Notes: generated by a model from the sequence alone, not told the origin. A DNA stretch of 64,000 nt from Streptomyces diastatochromogenes (GCF_002242805.1 NZ_MCGQ01000031.1:1-64000), one strand, 5' to 3'. Positions 1-8,854 are shown, counted from the first letter of the stretch. Made by a program: numbers and translations.

Positions 1-1074
1 ACCGCCGTTCTGGTGCTGCTGGCCTTCCCGGTCCTCGCGGCCGCGCTGTTCGCCCTGGAGGCGGACCGCAAGTTCGGTGCGCATGTGTTCGACGCGGCAA
101 ATGGCGGCGCACTACTGTGGCAACACCTCTTCTGGTTCTTCGGCCATCCAGAGGTGTACATCATCGCGCTGCCGTTCTTCGGCATCATCTCCGAGGTCAT
201 CCCGGTCTTCTCCCGCAAGCCGATGTTCGGCTACATGGGTCTGATCGCGGCGACCATCGCGATCGCCGGTCTGTCCGTGACCGTGTGGGCCCACCACATG
301 TACGTCACCGGCGGTGTACTGCTGCCGTTCTTCTCCTTCATGACGTTCCTGATCGCCGTCCCGACCGGTGTGAAGTTCTTCAACTGGATCGGCACGATGT
401 GGAAGGGCTCGTTGTCCTTCGAGACGCCGATGCTCTGGGCCACCGGCTTCCTGATCACCTTCACGTTCGGTGGTCTGACCGGTGTCATCCTGGCCTCGCC
501 CCCGATGGACTTCCACGTCTCCGACTCGTACTTCGTGGTGGCCCACTTCCACTACGTGGTCTTCGGTACGGTCGTGTTCGCCATGTTCTCCGGCTTCCAC
601 TTCTGGTGGCCGAAGATGACCGGCAAGATGCTGGACGAGCGCCTCGGCAAGATCACCTTCTGGACGCTGTTCATCGGCTTCCACGGCACCTTCCTGGTCC
701 AGCACTGGCTGGGCGCCGAGGGTATGCCGCGTCGTTACGCCGACTACCTGGCGGCCGACGGCTTCACCGCCCTGAACACGATCTCGACCATCAGCTCGTT
801 CCTGCTCGGTCTGTCGATCCTGCCGTTCCTCTACAACGTGTGGAAGACGGCCAAGTACGGCAAGCCGGTCGGCGTGGACGACCCGTGGGGCTACGGCCGT
901 TCGCTCGAATGGGCGACGTCCTGCCCGCCGCCGCGGCACAACTTCCTCACCCTGCCGCGGATCCGCAGTGAATCCCCGGCGTTCGACCTGCACCACCCCG
1001 AGATCGCCGCCCTCGAGCAGCTTGAGTACTCCGGTCACGGTGCCATCGCGGGCAGCAAGGAGGCCGGCAAGTGA
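1..1074 (+). CDS. ctaD: cytochrome c oxidase subunit I (5' end missing)
   Basis: Catalytic subunit of the aa3-type terminal oxidase, which reduces O2 to water and pumps protons in the plasma membrane. The window opens inside the gene: the frame is open from base 1 and about 357 codons remain, so roughly the first 200 residues are missing. The visible part holds the binuclear-centre residues: the HPEVY motif at 145-159 (CuB histidine plus the cross-linked tyrosine), the CuB pair HH at 292-297, and the HFHYV heme a3/heme a histidines at 544-558. A PTGVKFF segment near 360-380 carries the K-channel lysine. The stop overlaps the ctaF start by four bases (GTGA), which implies translational coupling. 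Confidence 0.97.
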   Translation, partial: TAVLVLLAFPVLAAALFALEADRKFGAHVFDAANGGALLWQHLFWFFGHPEVYIIALPFFGIISEVIPVFSRKPMFGYMGLIAATIAIAGLSVTVWAHHMYVTGGVLLPFFSFMTFLIAVPTGVKFFNWIGTMWKGSLSFETPMLWATGFLITFTFGGLTGVILASPPMDFHVSDSYFVVAHFHYVVFGTVVFAMFSGFHFWWPKMTGKMLDERLGKITFWTLFIGFHGTFLVQHWLGAEGMPRRYADYLAADGFTALNTISTISSFLLGLSILPFLYNVWKTAKYGKPVGVDDPWGYGRSLEWATSCPPPRHNFLTLPRIRSESPAFDLHHPEIAALEQLEYSGHGAIAGSKEAGK

Positions 1075-1469
1075 AGATCCAGGGTCGGATGTTCATCTGG
1101 TTGAGCGTCTTCATCCTGATCATGGCCATCGTGTATGGCGTGTGGTCGAAGGAGCCGGCCGGTACCACTGCGCTCTTCCTGGCCTTCGGCCTGAGCATCA
1201 TGATCGGCTTCTACCTGGGCTTCACCGCCCGGCGGGTCGACGCGGGTGCGCAGGACGACAAGGAGGCCGACGTCGCGGACGACGCGGGCGAGCTGGGCTT
1301 CTTCAGCCCGCACAGCTGGCAGCCGCTCGCCCTGGGCTTCGGCGGCGCGCTGGCCTTCCTCGGTGTCGCGGTCGGCTGGTGGCTGCTGTACTTCGGTGCA
1401 CCGTTCATCCTGGTCGGCCTGTTCGGCTGGGTGTTCGAGTACTACCACGGTGAGAACCGCACCCAGTAG
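1071..1469 (+). CDS. ctaF: cytochrome c oxidase subunit IV, actinobacterial type
   Basis: Small accessory subunit (132 residues) of the actinobacterial aa3 oxidase, found only in this lineage. The sequence predicts four membrane helices: two near residues 8-25 and 32-50, then an acidic loop (GAQDDKEADVADD), then two more between about 88 and 125. It starts with GTG overlapping the ctaD stop. The same order, ctaD then a small four-helix protein, is typical of Streptomyces; in mycobacteria the counterpart is Rv2199c. A strong terminator follows about 20 bases downstream, so ctaD-ctaF end a transcription unit here. Confidence 0.93.
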   Translation: MKIQGRMFIWLSVFILIMAIVYGVWSKEPAGTTALFLAFGLSIMIGFYLGFTARRVDAGAQDDKEADVADDAGELGFFSPHSWQPLALGFGGALAFLGVAVGWWLLYFGAPFILVGLFGWVFEYYHGENRTQ

Positions 1470-1487
1470 CACGCAGTGAGCACACCG

Positions 1488-1530
1488 GGAGCCCGGACAC
1501 TCCGTCAGGAGGGTCCGGGCTCCTGCTTTT
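1488..1530 (+). terminator. intrinsic terminator of ctaD-ctaF
   Basis: Perfect 11-bp inverted repeat (GGAGCCCGGAC at 1488-1498, GTCCGGGCTCC at 1513-1523) with a 14-base loop, followed by TGCTTTT. It lies just after the ctaF stop. Confidence 0.85.
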
Positions 1531-1598
1531 GCGCAGCGCCGTCCCCCGTATGAGTTACGTAGCGCGCAAATGGGGCTTGTATCTCATAGCGTGATCAT

Positions 1599-2861
1599 AT
1601 GAACCACACTCCGCGGACCCGCACCGTCGTCAGCTGCACCCTGCTGGTTGCCGCCCTCGGCGCGGGCGTCACCGGCTGCGGTTCGGACGGCAACCCCCTG
1701 TCGGCCAAGCCGTACGACGCAGCGGACATGATCTCCTTCAACGGCCCCACCGGCGCAGGAAAGCAGGCCGACCCGGACAAGCCCCTGGAGATCACCACCA
1801 GCGACGACGACGGCCGGATCACCGACGTCACCGCCCAGGACTCCACAGGACGCTTCGTGGCGGGCGAACTCGCCGCCGACGGCAGCCGCTGGCACAGCAC
1901 CTCCCCGCTGGCCGCCAACGCCCACTACACGGTCGAGGTGAGCACGGAGGACGAGGACGGCGCGCCCGGCCGCAAGATCCTCACCTTCGACACCAGCAAG
2001 CCCACCACCACCAAGCGCCTGAACGTCACGTTCGGGCCCGAGTCGGGCCAGTACGGCGTCGGACAGCCCATCACCGCCCAGCTCGACCAGGCGGTCAAGG
2101 ACAAGGCGCAGCGGGCCCTCGTGGAACGCGCCCTCAGGGTGGACGCCACGCCGGCCGTCCAGGGCTCCTGGTACTGGGTGAGCGACAAGGAACTCCACTA
2201 CCGCCCCAAGGATTACTGGCCCGCGCACGCCACCATCCAGGTGCACAGCAACCTGGACGGCGTACGGATCAGCGACCGACTCTGGGGCGGCAAGTCCAAG
2301 GCACTGAAGATCACCACCGGTGACCGGATCGAGGCCGTCACGGACGCCTCGGCGCACCAGCTGACGTACTACCAGAACGGCCAGGCGATCCAGTCGATCC
2401 CGGTCACCACCGGCAAGCCCGGTTTCGAGACCCGCAACGGGGTCAAGGTCGTACTGGCCAAGCAGTACTTCGTACGCATGCGCGGCACCACCGTCGGCAT
2501 CGCCGAGGGCAGCTCCGACTCGTACGACCTGCCGGTCTACTACGCCACCCGGGTCACCTGGTCGGGCGAGTACGTCCACGCCGCGCCCTGGTCAGTGGGC
2601 TCCCAGGGCTACGAGAACGTCAGCCACGGCTGCACCGGCATGAGCACATCCAACGCCGAGTGGTTCTTCGACCACATCCACGAGGGCGACATCGTCAAGG
2701 TCGTCAACTCCAACGGCAACCCGATGGAACCGTTCGGCAACGGCTTCGGCGACTGGAACGTCGACTGGAACAAGTGGCGCACAGGCAGCGCCCTCATCAA
2801 CGGCACCCCGGACGGCCCAGCACCCCAGGACGCCCTGCGCTTGCAGCCAACGGCCGTGTGA
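1599..2861 (+). CDS. L,D-transpeptidase lipoprotein (Ig-like domains plus YkuD)
   Basis: Secreted peptidoglycan cross-linking enzyme that makes 3-3 bonds. Residues 1-27 form a lipoprotein signal peptide ending in the lipobox VTGC. Two Ig-like domains follow (about 45-150 and 150-245), then a YkuD catalytic domain (about 245-375) with the signature SHGCTGMS; the nucleophile is Cys345. The 420-residue length and architecture match the LdtMt2-type family of actinobacteria. The C-terminal tail (NVDWNKWRTGSA) is also typical of that family. It stands alone between the two cytochrome units, with a terminator before it and a convergent gene after it. Start chosen at the ATG that begins the signal peptide; no strong ribosome site precedes it. 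Confidence 0.93.
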   Translation: MNHTPRTRTVVSCTLLVAALGAGVTGCGSDGNPLSAKPYDAADMISFNGPTGAGKQADPDKPLEITTSDDDGRITDVTAQDSTGRFVAGELAADGSRWHSTSPLAANAHYTVEVSTEDEDGAPGRKILTFDTSKPTTTKRLNVTFGPESGQYGVGQPITAQLDQAVKDKAQRALVERALRVDATPAVQGSWYWVSDKELHYRPKDYWPAHATIQVHSNLDGVRISDRLWGGKSKALKITTGDRIEAVTDASAHQLTYYQNGQAIQSIPVTTGKPGFETRNGVKVVLAKQYFVRMRGTTVGIAEGSSDSYDLPVYYATRVTWSGEYVHAAPWSVGSQGYENVSHGCTGMSTSNAEWFFDHIHEGDIVKVVNSNGNPMEPFGNGFGDWNVDWNKWRTGSALINGTPDGPAPQDALRLQPTAV

Positions 2862-2911
2862 GCGCCCTGAAGGGGCGCGGGGAACTGCGCGACCAGCCAC
2901 ACACGACCGGC
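2862..2911. repeat. Streptomyces-type intergenic repeat with hairpin
   Basis: The stretch contains GCGCCCTGAAGGGGCGC (2862-2878), a stem with a short loop, followed by GGGGAACTGCGCGACCAGCC. I recognise this module as one found many times between convergent genes in Streptomyces genomes. It lies between the convergent ends of the transpeptidase and receiver-like genes and probably works as a bidirectional terminator. Recognition is from memory, not a search. Confidence 0.6.
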
Positions 2912-2942
2912 ACTAGCGCACATACCCTCGCGCCCCGAGCTG

Positions 2943-3344
2943 CTAGGCGCTCAGCAACCTCTTCTGACGGAGCAGAGAAGCCAGGGCCGAGGCAAACTCC
3001 ACAGGATCCACCGGCAGCGTCACAGCGGCGTCGGCCCGACTCCACGTGGCCAGCCACGCATCCTGAGGCCGCCCCATCAACAGCAGCACAGGCGGGCAGT
3101 TGAACACCTCGTCCTTGATCTGCCGGCACACCCCCATGCCCCCCATCGGCACGGCCTCACCGTCGAGCACGCACACATCGATGCCGCCCTTGCCCAGCTC
3201 CCGCAGCACCGCCTCAGGAGTCGCACACTCCACGAACTCGACCAGGGGCACATCGGGAGCCGGCCTGCGGCCGGAGGCCAGCCGCACCTGTTCCCGCGTG
3301 TTGGAGTCGTCGCTGTACACCAGCACGGTAGCGGTCGGCTGCAT
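2943..3344 (-). CDS. atypical receiver-domain protein (pseudo-receiver)
   Basis: A 133-residue single-domain protein with the fold pattern of a response-regulator receiver (beta1 VLVYSDDS, beta3 VCVLDGEAVP, then GGMGVCRQIK). Acidic residues D12/D13 and the would-be phosphorylation site D61 are present. The conserved Thr/Ser at the end of beta4 is replaced (LLLMGR), and the conserved Lys of beta5 is replaced by Leu (VTLPVDP). It therefore probably does not switch by normal phosphorylation. No output domain and no kinase neighbour. It sits between ctaF/transpeptidase and ctaE, a place where Streptomyces commonly keep this gene. Function unknown. Confidence 0.8.
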   Translation of the reverse strand: MQPTATVLVYSDDSNTREQVRLASGRRPAPDVPLVEFVECATPEAVLRELGKGGIDVCVLDGEAVPMGGMGVCRQIKDEVFNCPPVLLLMGRPQDAWLATWSRADAAVTLPVDPVEFASALASLLRQKRLLSA

Positions 3345-3479
3345 GCTTCCTCCGAGACGTCAGCGTCCTACGGACAGGGCCGTTCGGGGCGGATGTTACT
3401 CCCATGAACACCACGTCAACACCGGTTCGGCGGGCAGCAACACTCCGAACGGCACCCCCCGGAGTGAGGGCGGGATAAG

Positions 3480-3500
3480 CGACCGACATAATGTCGGTCG
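3480..3500. promoter_or_regulatory. 21-base palindrome over the ctaE start codon
   Basis: CGACCGACAT-A-ATGTCGGTCG is a perfect 10-bp inverted repeat around one central base, and the ctaE ATG is at 3491 inside its right arm. No good ribosome-binding sequence lies upstream. It may be an operator, an mRNA hairpin that controls initiation, or a sign of a leaderless message. Confidence 0.5.
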
Positions 3501-4111
3501 TGGCGACAGCAACGACAGTAGAAACCGGGCACGCGCACCCGTCGGTCAATCGACCGAACCTCACCAGCGTCGGAACCATCATCTGGCTGAGTTCCGAGCT
3601 GATGTTCTTCGCGGCCCTCTTCGCGATGTACTTCACCCTCCGATCGGTGACCGGTCCGGCGCACTGGAAGGAGCAGGCGGAGGCGCTCAATGTGCCGTTC
3701 TCCGCGACGAACACCACGATCCTGGTGCTCTCCTCGCTCACCTGCCAGCTCGGCGTGTTCGCCGCCGAGCGCGGGGACGTGAAGAAGCTCCGTGGCTGGT
3801 TCATCCTCACCTTCATCATGGGTGCGATCTTCATCGGCGGTCAGATCTACGAGTACACGGAGCTGGTGAAGAAGGACGGGATCTCCCTGTCCTCCGACCC
3901 GTACGGCTCGGTGTTCTACCTGACCACCGGCTTCCACGGCATGCACGTGACGGGCGGCCTCATCGCCTTCCTGTTCGTCCTCGGCCGCACCTACATGGCG
4001 AAGAGGTTCACCCACGAGCAGGCGACCGCCGCCATTGTCGTGTCCTACTACTGGCACTTCGTCGATGTGGTCTGGATCGGCCTTTTCGCCACGATCTACC
4101 TGATCAAGTAG
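3491..4111 (+). CDS. ctaE: cytochrome c oxidase subunit III
   Basis: Integral membrane subunit III of the aa3 oxidase (206 residues), needed for stability and long-term proton pumping. Five hydrophobic helices are visible, starting with TSVGTIIWLSSELMFFAA near residue 25, in line with the five-helix short form of actinobacteria. The late motifs FHGMHVTGG and YYWHFVDVVW are hallmarks of the family. It leads the ctaE-qcrCAB operon. The start at the ATG gives the usual N terminus; an in-frame GTG three codons on is possible. The start codon lies inside a perfect palindrome. Confidence 0.96.
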   Translation: MSVVATATTVETGHAHPSVNRPNLTSVGTIIWLSSELMFFAALFAMYFTLRSVTGPAHWKEQAEALNVPFSATNTTILVLSSLTCQLGVFAAERGDVKKLRGWFILTFIMGAIFIGGQIYEYTELVKKDGISLSSDPYGSVFYLTTGFHGMHVTGGLIAFLFVLGRTYMAKRFTHEQATAAIVVSYYWHFVDVVWIGLFATIYLIK

Positions 4112-4173
4112 CCGGGACCGCTCCCGCACATCCAGAAGCATCGACGCAGAAGATCCTGACACCGGGGTAATCC

Positions 4174-4986
4174 GTGAAAAAGCTCTCCGCACGACGACGC
4201 CATCCGCTGGCGGCGGTCGTCGTCCTACTCCTCGCGCTGGCGGCCACTGGGGGGCTGTACGCCGCGTTCGCGCCCGCGAGCAAGGCGCAGGCCGATGAAA
4301 CCTCCCAGTCCCTGACCATCAAGGAGGGCAAGAAGCTCTACCAGGTCGGCTGCGCCAGCTGCCACGGCACCGGTGGCCAGGGCTCCTCCGACGGCCCGAG
4401 CCTGGTCGGCGTGGGCGCCGCGGCGGTCGACTTCCAGGTCGCGACCGGCCGTATGCCGGCCGCCACCTCGCAGGGCCCGCAGGTCGTTAAGAAGAAGAAC
4501 ATCTACACCCAGGCCCAGATCGACCAGCTCGCGGCGTACGTCGCCTCGCTGGGCGCCGGTCCCGAGGTGCCGACGAAGGACCAGTACGGCCCGGAGGGCG
4601 CGGACATCGCCAAGGGTGGCGAGCTGTTCCGCACCAACTGCGCGCAGTGCCACAACTTCACCGGCAAGGGTGGTGCCCTCACCAAGGGCAAGTTCGCGCC
4701 GGACCTGACGGGCGTCGACCCGAAGCACATCTACGAGGCCATGCAGACGGGCCCGCAGAACATGCCCTCCTTCCCTGACACCACGCTGTCGGAGAAGAAC
4801 AAGAAGGACGTCATCGCGTACCTGAACGCGATCAACAGCAGCGAGACGGAGCAGCCGGGCGGCATGGAGCTGGGCGGTCTCGGCCCGGTCACCGAGGGCC
4901 TGTTCGCGTGGGTCTTCGGCCTCGGTGCGCTGATCGCGGTAGCCGTCTGGGTCGCCGCTCGGACCGCAAAGGCCAAGAAGTCATGA
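4174..4986 (+). CDS. qcrC: diheme cytochrome c subunit of the bc1 complex
   Basis: Menaquinol:cytochrome c reductase subunit that passes electrons from the Rieske protein to the aa3 oxidase within the actinobacterial supercomplex. An N-terminal hydrophobic segment (residues 10-32) is followed by two CXXCH heme-binding sites, at Cys60-His64 (CASCH) and Cys156-His160 (CAQCH), with methionine ligands expected in RMPA and NMPSF. A C-terminal helix (about 240-262) anchors the protein, with the basic tail AKAKKS inside. 270 residues, usual for the family. Starts with GTG; its stop overlaps the qcrA ATG (ATGA). Confidence 0.97.
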   Translation: MKKLSARRRHPLAAVVVLLLALAATGGLYAAFAPASKAQADETSQSLTIKEGKKLYQVGCASCHGTGGQGSSDGPSLVGVGAAAVDFQVATGRMPAATSQGPQVVKKKNIYTQAQIDQLAAYVASLGAGPEVPTKDQYGPEGADIAKGGELFRTNCAQCHNFTGKGGALTKGKFAPDLTGVDPKHIYEAMQTGPQNMPSFPDTTLSEKNKKDVIAYLNAINSSETEQPGGMELGGLGPVTEGLFAWVFGLGALIAVAVWVAARTAKAKKS

Positions 4987-6041
4987 GTAGCCAAGACATT
5001 CCAGAAGAGAACCTGCCCGCTGAGCAGGACCACGCGCACGCGGCCGTGACCGTCGCGGACGAGAAGAACCCGTTCGCGGACCCGGGGCTGCCGCCTCACG
5101 AGCACCGGATCCAGGACATCGACGAGCGGGCCGCCAAGCGGTCCGAACGCGTCGTCGCCCTGCTGTTCACGGTGTCGATGCTGGCCACCGTCGGCTTCAT
5201 CGTCTCCTACGTGGCGATCCCGCACGACAAGTCGATCTTCGTCTTCCCGATCGGGCACGTCAGCGCGCTGAACTTCGCGCTCGGCCTGACCCTCGGCACG
5301 GCGCTGTTCTGCATCGGCGCGGGCGCGGTCCACTGGGCCCGCACCCTGATGTCCGACGTCGAGGTCGCCGACGAGCGTCACGCGATCGCGGCCTCTCCCG
5401 AGGTCCGTGCGCAGGTCCACGCGGACTTCAAGCAGGGCGCCAAGGAGTCGGCGATCGGCCGCCGCGGCCTGATCCGCACCACGATGTTCGGCGCGCTGGC
5501 CCTGGTGCCGCTCTCCGGCGTCATGCTGCTGCGTGACCTCGGTCCGCTGCCCGGCACCTCGCTGCGTCACACGCTGTGGGCCAAGGGCAAGCTGCTCGTC
5601 AACATGAACACGAACCAGCCGCTGCGTCCCGAGGACGTCGCCGTCGGTTCGCTGACCTTCGCCAAGCCCGAGGGCCTGGAGGAGGCACAGGAGGACTTCC
5701 AGAACGAGATCGCCAAGGCGGCCCTGATGATCATCCGGCTCCAGCCGGACAACATCAAGGACAAGCGCGAGCTCGAATGGTCGCACCAGGGCATCGTCGC
5801 GTTCTCGAAGATCTGCACCCACGTCGGCTGCCCGATCTCCCTGTACGAGCAGCAGACGCACCACGTGCTGTGCCCGTGCCACCAGTCCACCTTCGACCTC
5901 TCCGACGGTGCCCGAGTGATCTTCGGCCCCGCCGGTCACGCCCTGCCGCAGCTCCGCATCGGCGTGAACGACGAGGGTTACCTCCAGGCGCTCGGCGACT
6001 TCGAGGAGCCCGTCGGTCCTGCATTCTGGGAGCGCGGATGA
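4983..6041 (+). CDS. qcrA: Rieske iron-sulfur subunit of the bc1 complex
   Basis: Holds the 2Fe-2S cluster that takes the first electron from menaquinol. The cluster ligands are visible as CTHVGC (Cys278, His280, Cys283) and CPCH (Cys297, Cys299, His300). 352 residues with three membrane helices in the N-terminal half, the long form found in actinobacteria. The start is the ATG that overlaps the qcrC stop; an upstream in-frame GTG lies inside qcrC and is not needed. Its own stop overlaps qcrB (ATGA), so the three bc1 genes are translated in a coupled series. Confidence 0.97.
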   Translation: MSSQDIPEENLPAEQDHAHAAVTVADEKNPFADPGLPPHEHRIQDIDERAAKRSERVVALLFTVSMLATVGFIVSYVAIPHDKSIFVFPIGHVSALNFALGLTLGTALFCIGAGAVHWARTLMSDVEVADERHAIAASPEVRAQVHADFKQGAKESAIGRRGLIRTTMFGALALVPLSGVMLLRDLGPLPGTSLRHTLWAKGKLLVNMNTNQPLRPEDVAVGSLTFAKPEGLEEAQEDFQNEIAKAALMIIRLQPDNIKDKRELEWSHQGIVAFSKICTHVGCPISLYEQQTHHVLCPCHQSTFDLSDGARVIFGPAGHALPQLRIGVNDEGYLQALGDFEEPVGPAFWERG

Positions 6042-7669
6042 GCACCAACGAGAACAACGAGCGACGCGGCAAGGCCCCGGCAGGCGAGCGGGTCGCCGAC
6101 TGGGCCGACGGACGGCTGGGGATCTACTCCCTGGCCAAGTCCAACATGCGCAAGATCTTCCCCGACCACTGGTCGTTCATGTTGGGCGAAGTCTGCTTGT
6201 ACAGCTTCCTCATCATCATCCTGACCGGTGTCTATCTGACGCTGTTCTTCCACCCGTCGATGAACGAGGTGGAGTACCACGGCAGCTACGTCCCGCTCCA
6301 GGGACAGCTGATGTCCGAGGCGTTCAGCTCGACCCTGCACATCTCCTTCGACGTGCGCGGTGGTCTGCTCATCCGGCAGATCCACCACTGGTCCGCGCTG
6401 ATCTTCCTCGCCGGCATGTTCGTGCACATGATGCGCGTGTTCTTCACCGGCGCGTTCCGCAAGCCGCGTGAGATCAACTGGCTGTTCGGCTTCCTGCTGT
6501 TCGTCCTCGGCATGTTCACCGGCTTCACCGGTTACTCGCTCCCGGACGACCTGCTCTCCGGCACCGGTGTCCGCTTCACCGAGGGCGCGATCCTGTCGAT
6601 GCCGATCGTCGGCACGTACATCTCGTTCTTCCTCTTCGGCGGCGAGTTCCCAGGCCACGACTTCGTGGCGCGGTTCTACTCGATCCACATCCTGCTGCTG
6701 CCGGGCATCATGCTCGGCCTGATGGTGGGCCACCTGATCCTGGTCTTCTACCACAAGCACACGCAGTTCGCGGGTCCCGGAAAGAGCGAGAAGAACGTCG
6801 TCGGCATGCCGCTGCTGCCGGTGTACATGGCCAAGGCCGGAGGCTTCTTCTTCCTGGTCTTCGGTGTGATCGCGGCCATCGCCGCGGTGACCCAGATCAA
6901 CCCGATCTGGGCCATGGGCCCCTACCGGCCCGACCAGGTGTCCACCGGCGCCCAGCCCGACTGGTACATGGGCTTCGCCGAGGGTCTGGTCCGCTACATG
7001 CCGGGCTGGGAGATCAACTTCTGGGGTCACACGCTCGTCCTGGGCGTGTTCATCCCGCTGATGCTCTTCGGCCTCGTCCTGGCGGCGATCGCGCTCTACC
7101 CGTTCATCGAGTCCTGGGTCACCGGCGACAAGAGCGAGCACCACATCCTGGACCGGCCGCGCAACGCCCCGACGCGTACCGCGTTCGGTGTCGCCTGGGT
7201 GACCGTGTACATGGTCGGCCTGGTCGGTGGTGGCAACGACCTCATCGCCACCCACTTCAACCTGTCGATCAACGACGTGACCTGGTTCGTCCGGATCTTC
7301 TTCTTCGCCGGACCGGTCATCGCGTTCCTCGTCACCAAGCGGATCTGCCTCGGCCTGCAGCGCCGCGACCGCGACAAGGTGCTGCACGGTCGCGAGACCG
7401 GCATCATCAAGCGCCTGCCGCACGGTGAGTTCATCGAGGTGCACGAGCCGCTCAGCCAGGAGCAGCTGCACACCCTCACGGCTCACCACCAGTACGAGCC
7501 GGCCGAGATCGGCCCGACGGTCGACGAGAACGGTGTCGAGCGCAAGGTGAAGGGGTCCGAGAAGCTGCGCGTCAAGCTCAGCAACGCCTACTACGGCGAG
7601 GACAACCAGATCCCGAAGCCCACTGTCGACGAGTACAAGGAGATCACGAGCGGCCACGGCCACCACTGA
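6038..7669 (+). CDS. qcrB: cytochrome b subunit of the bc1 complex
   Basis: Membrane core of the menaquinol:cytochrome c reductase. Binds the two b hemes and both quinol sites. 543 residues with the N-terminal cytochrome b domain (helices from about residue 45 to 225) and the C-terminal domain with the PDWYMGF segment in the place of the usual PEWY Qo-site motif. The long hydrophilic C-terminal tail (about 430-543) is the actinobacterial extension. It is also the target region class of drugs such as Q203 in mycobacteria. Start set at the ATG overlapping the qcrA stop. A strong terminator ends the operon. Confidence 0.97.
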   Translation: MSTNENNERRGKAPAGERVADWADGRLGIYSLAKSNMRKIFPDHWSFMLGEVCLYSFLIIILTGVYLTLFFHPSMNEVEYHGSYVPLQGQLMSEAFSSTLHISFDVRGGLLIRQIHHWSALIFLAGMFVHMMRVFFTGAFRKPREINWLFGFLLFVLGMFTGFTGYSLPDDLLSGTGVRFTEGAILSMPIVGTYISFFLFGGEFPGHDFVARFYSIHILLLPGIMLGLMVGHLILVFYHKHTQFAGPGKSEKNVVGMPLLPVYMAKAGGFFFLVFGVIAAIAAVTQINPIWAMGPYRPDQVSTGAQPDWYMGFAEGLVRYMPGWEINFWGHTLVLGVFIPLMLFGLVLAAIALYPFIESWVTGDKSEHHILDRPRNAPTRTAFGVAWVTVYMVGLVGGGNDLIATHFNLSINDVTWFVRIFFFAGPVIAFLVTKRICLGLQRRDRDKVLHGRETGIIKRLPHGEFIEVHEPLSQEQLHTLTAHHQYEPAEIGPTVDENGVERKVKGSEKLRVKLSNAYYGEDNQIPKPTVDEYKEITSGHGHH

Positions 7670-7693
7670 TCCCCGCGTCGCCACGCCACGCTG

Positions 7694-7726
7694 AAGGGCC
7701 CCGTCCGGGTTACGGACGGGGCCCTT
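7694..7726 (+). terminator. terminator of ctaE-qcrCAB
   Basis: Perfect 14-bp stem AAGGGCCCCGTCCG / CGGACGGGGCCCTT with the loop GGTTA, 24 bases after the qcrB stop. The 3' arm ends in TT only; the stem strength makes it convincing. Confidence 0.85.
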
Positions 7727-7789
7727 CGCCCTGTCCCGGGCTGGATAGGGTGGGACCACATTGTTCTTCTACGACACCCAGGAGCGGCT

Positions 7790-8854
7790 ATGAGCGCTGT
7801 GACCCCCGCTGGAGGCGACACCGCGGCGGGCCGTTCCTGGCCCGCCCTGCTGAACGGGCTGCTGGACGGCCGGGACCTGTCCGCCGACGACACGGCCTGG
7901 GCGATGGACCTGATCATGCGCGGCGAGGCGACCGACGCGCAGATCGCCGGGTTCGTGGTGGCACTGCGGGCCAAGGGCGAGACGGTGGACGAGATCACCG
8001 GGCTGGTCCGGGCGATGTACGAGCACGCGAACGTGATCGAGGTGCCCGGCCGGACCGTCGACATCGTCGGCACCGGCGGTGACGGCGCGAAGACGGTGAA
8101 CATCTCCACGATGTCGTCGATCGTCGTCGCCGGTACGGGCGCGAAGGTGATCAAGCACGGCAACCGGGCCGCGTCATCGGCGTCCGGCGCGTCGGACGTC
8201 CTGGAGAAGCTCGGCGTCAACCTCAACCTGACCCCGCAGCGGGTCGCCGAGGTCGCCGAGGAGGCCGGTATCACCTTCTGCTTCGCGGTGAAGTTCCATC
8301 CGTCGCTGCGCCATGTCGCCGCGGCACGCGGCCAGTTGGGGATCCGTACGACCTTCAACGTGCTCGGTCCCCTCACCAACCCGGCCAAGGTGCGGGCCCA
8401 GGCGGTCGGTGTCGCCGACCCGCGGATGGCACCGATCGTGGCCGGGGTCCTCGCCGAGCGCGGCAACTCCTCCCTGGTCTTCCGGGGCGACGACGGCCTG
8501 GACGAGCTGACGACCACCTCCACCTCCCGGGTGTGGGTGGTCCGGGACGGCAAGGTCACGGAGGAGAGCTTCGACCCGCGGGACGTCGGCATCGACCTCG
8601 TCCCCGTGGAGGCCCTGCGCGGCGCCGACGCGTCGTACAACGCGGAGGTCGCCCGCCGCCTGCTGGACGGCGAGCAGGGCCCCGTCCGGGACGCGGTCCT
8701 GCTGAACTCGGCGGCGGCCCTGGTGGCCCTCGACCCGACCGAGGCCCCCCTGGCCGAGCAGCTCCGGGCGGGCATGGCCAAGGCGGCCGAGTCGATCGAC
8801 TCGGGTGCGGCGAAGCGGACGCTGGAGCGGTGGGTGGCGGCCAGCAACAGCTGA
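7790..8854 (+). CDS. trpD: anthranilate phosphoribosyltransferase
   Basis: Second step of tryptophan synthesis: joins anthranilate to PRPP. 354 residues. The PRPP-binding loop GTGGD is at residues 94-98 (DIVGTGGDGAKTVNIST), followed by KHGNRAASSASG and the metal-binding DD region (RGDDGLDELT). The gene is monocistronic, between the qcrB terminator and a hairpin. Its position next to the bc1 genes is conserved in actinobacteria (Rv2192c beside Rv2193-2196 in M. tuberculosis). A possible HrdB-type -10 (TAGGGT, 7746-7751) lies upstream. A fused anthranilate synthase with its own Trp attenuator is 28 kb away in this window. Confidence 0.96.
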   Translation: MSAVTPAGGDTAAGRSWPALLNGLLDGRDLSADDTAWAMDLIMRGEATDAQIAGFVVALRAKGETVDEITGLVRAMYEHANVIEVPGRTVDIVGTGGDGAKTVNISTMSSIVVAGTGAKVIKHGNRAASSASGASDVLEKLGVNLNLTPQRVAEVAEEAGITFCFAVKFHPSLRHVAAARGQLGIRTTFNVLGPLTNPAKVRAQAVGVADPRMAPIVAGVLAERGNSSLVFRGDDGLDELTTTSTSRVWVVRDGKVTEESFDPRDVGIDLVPVEALRGADASYNAEVARRLLDGEQGPVRDAVLLNSAAALVALDPTEAPLAEQLRAGMAKAAESIDSGAAKRTLERWVAASNS

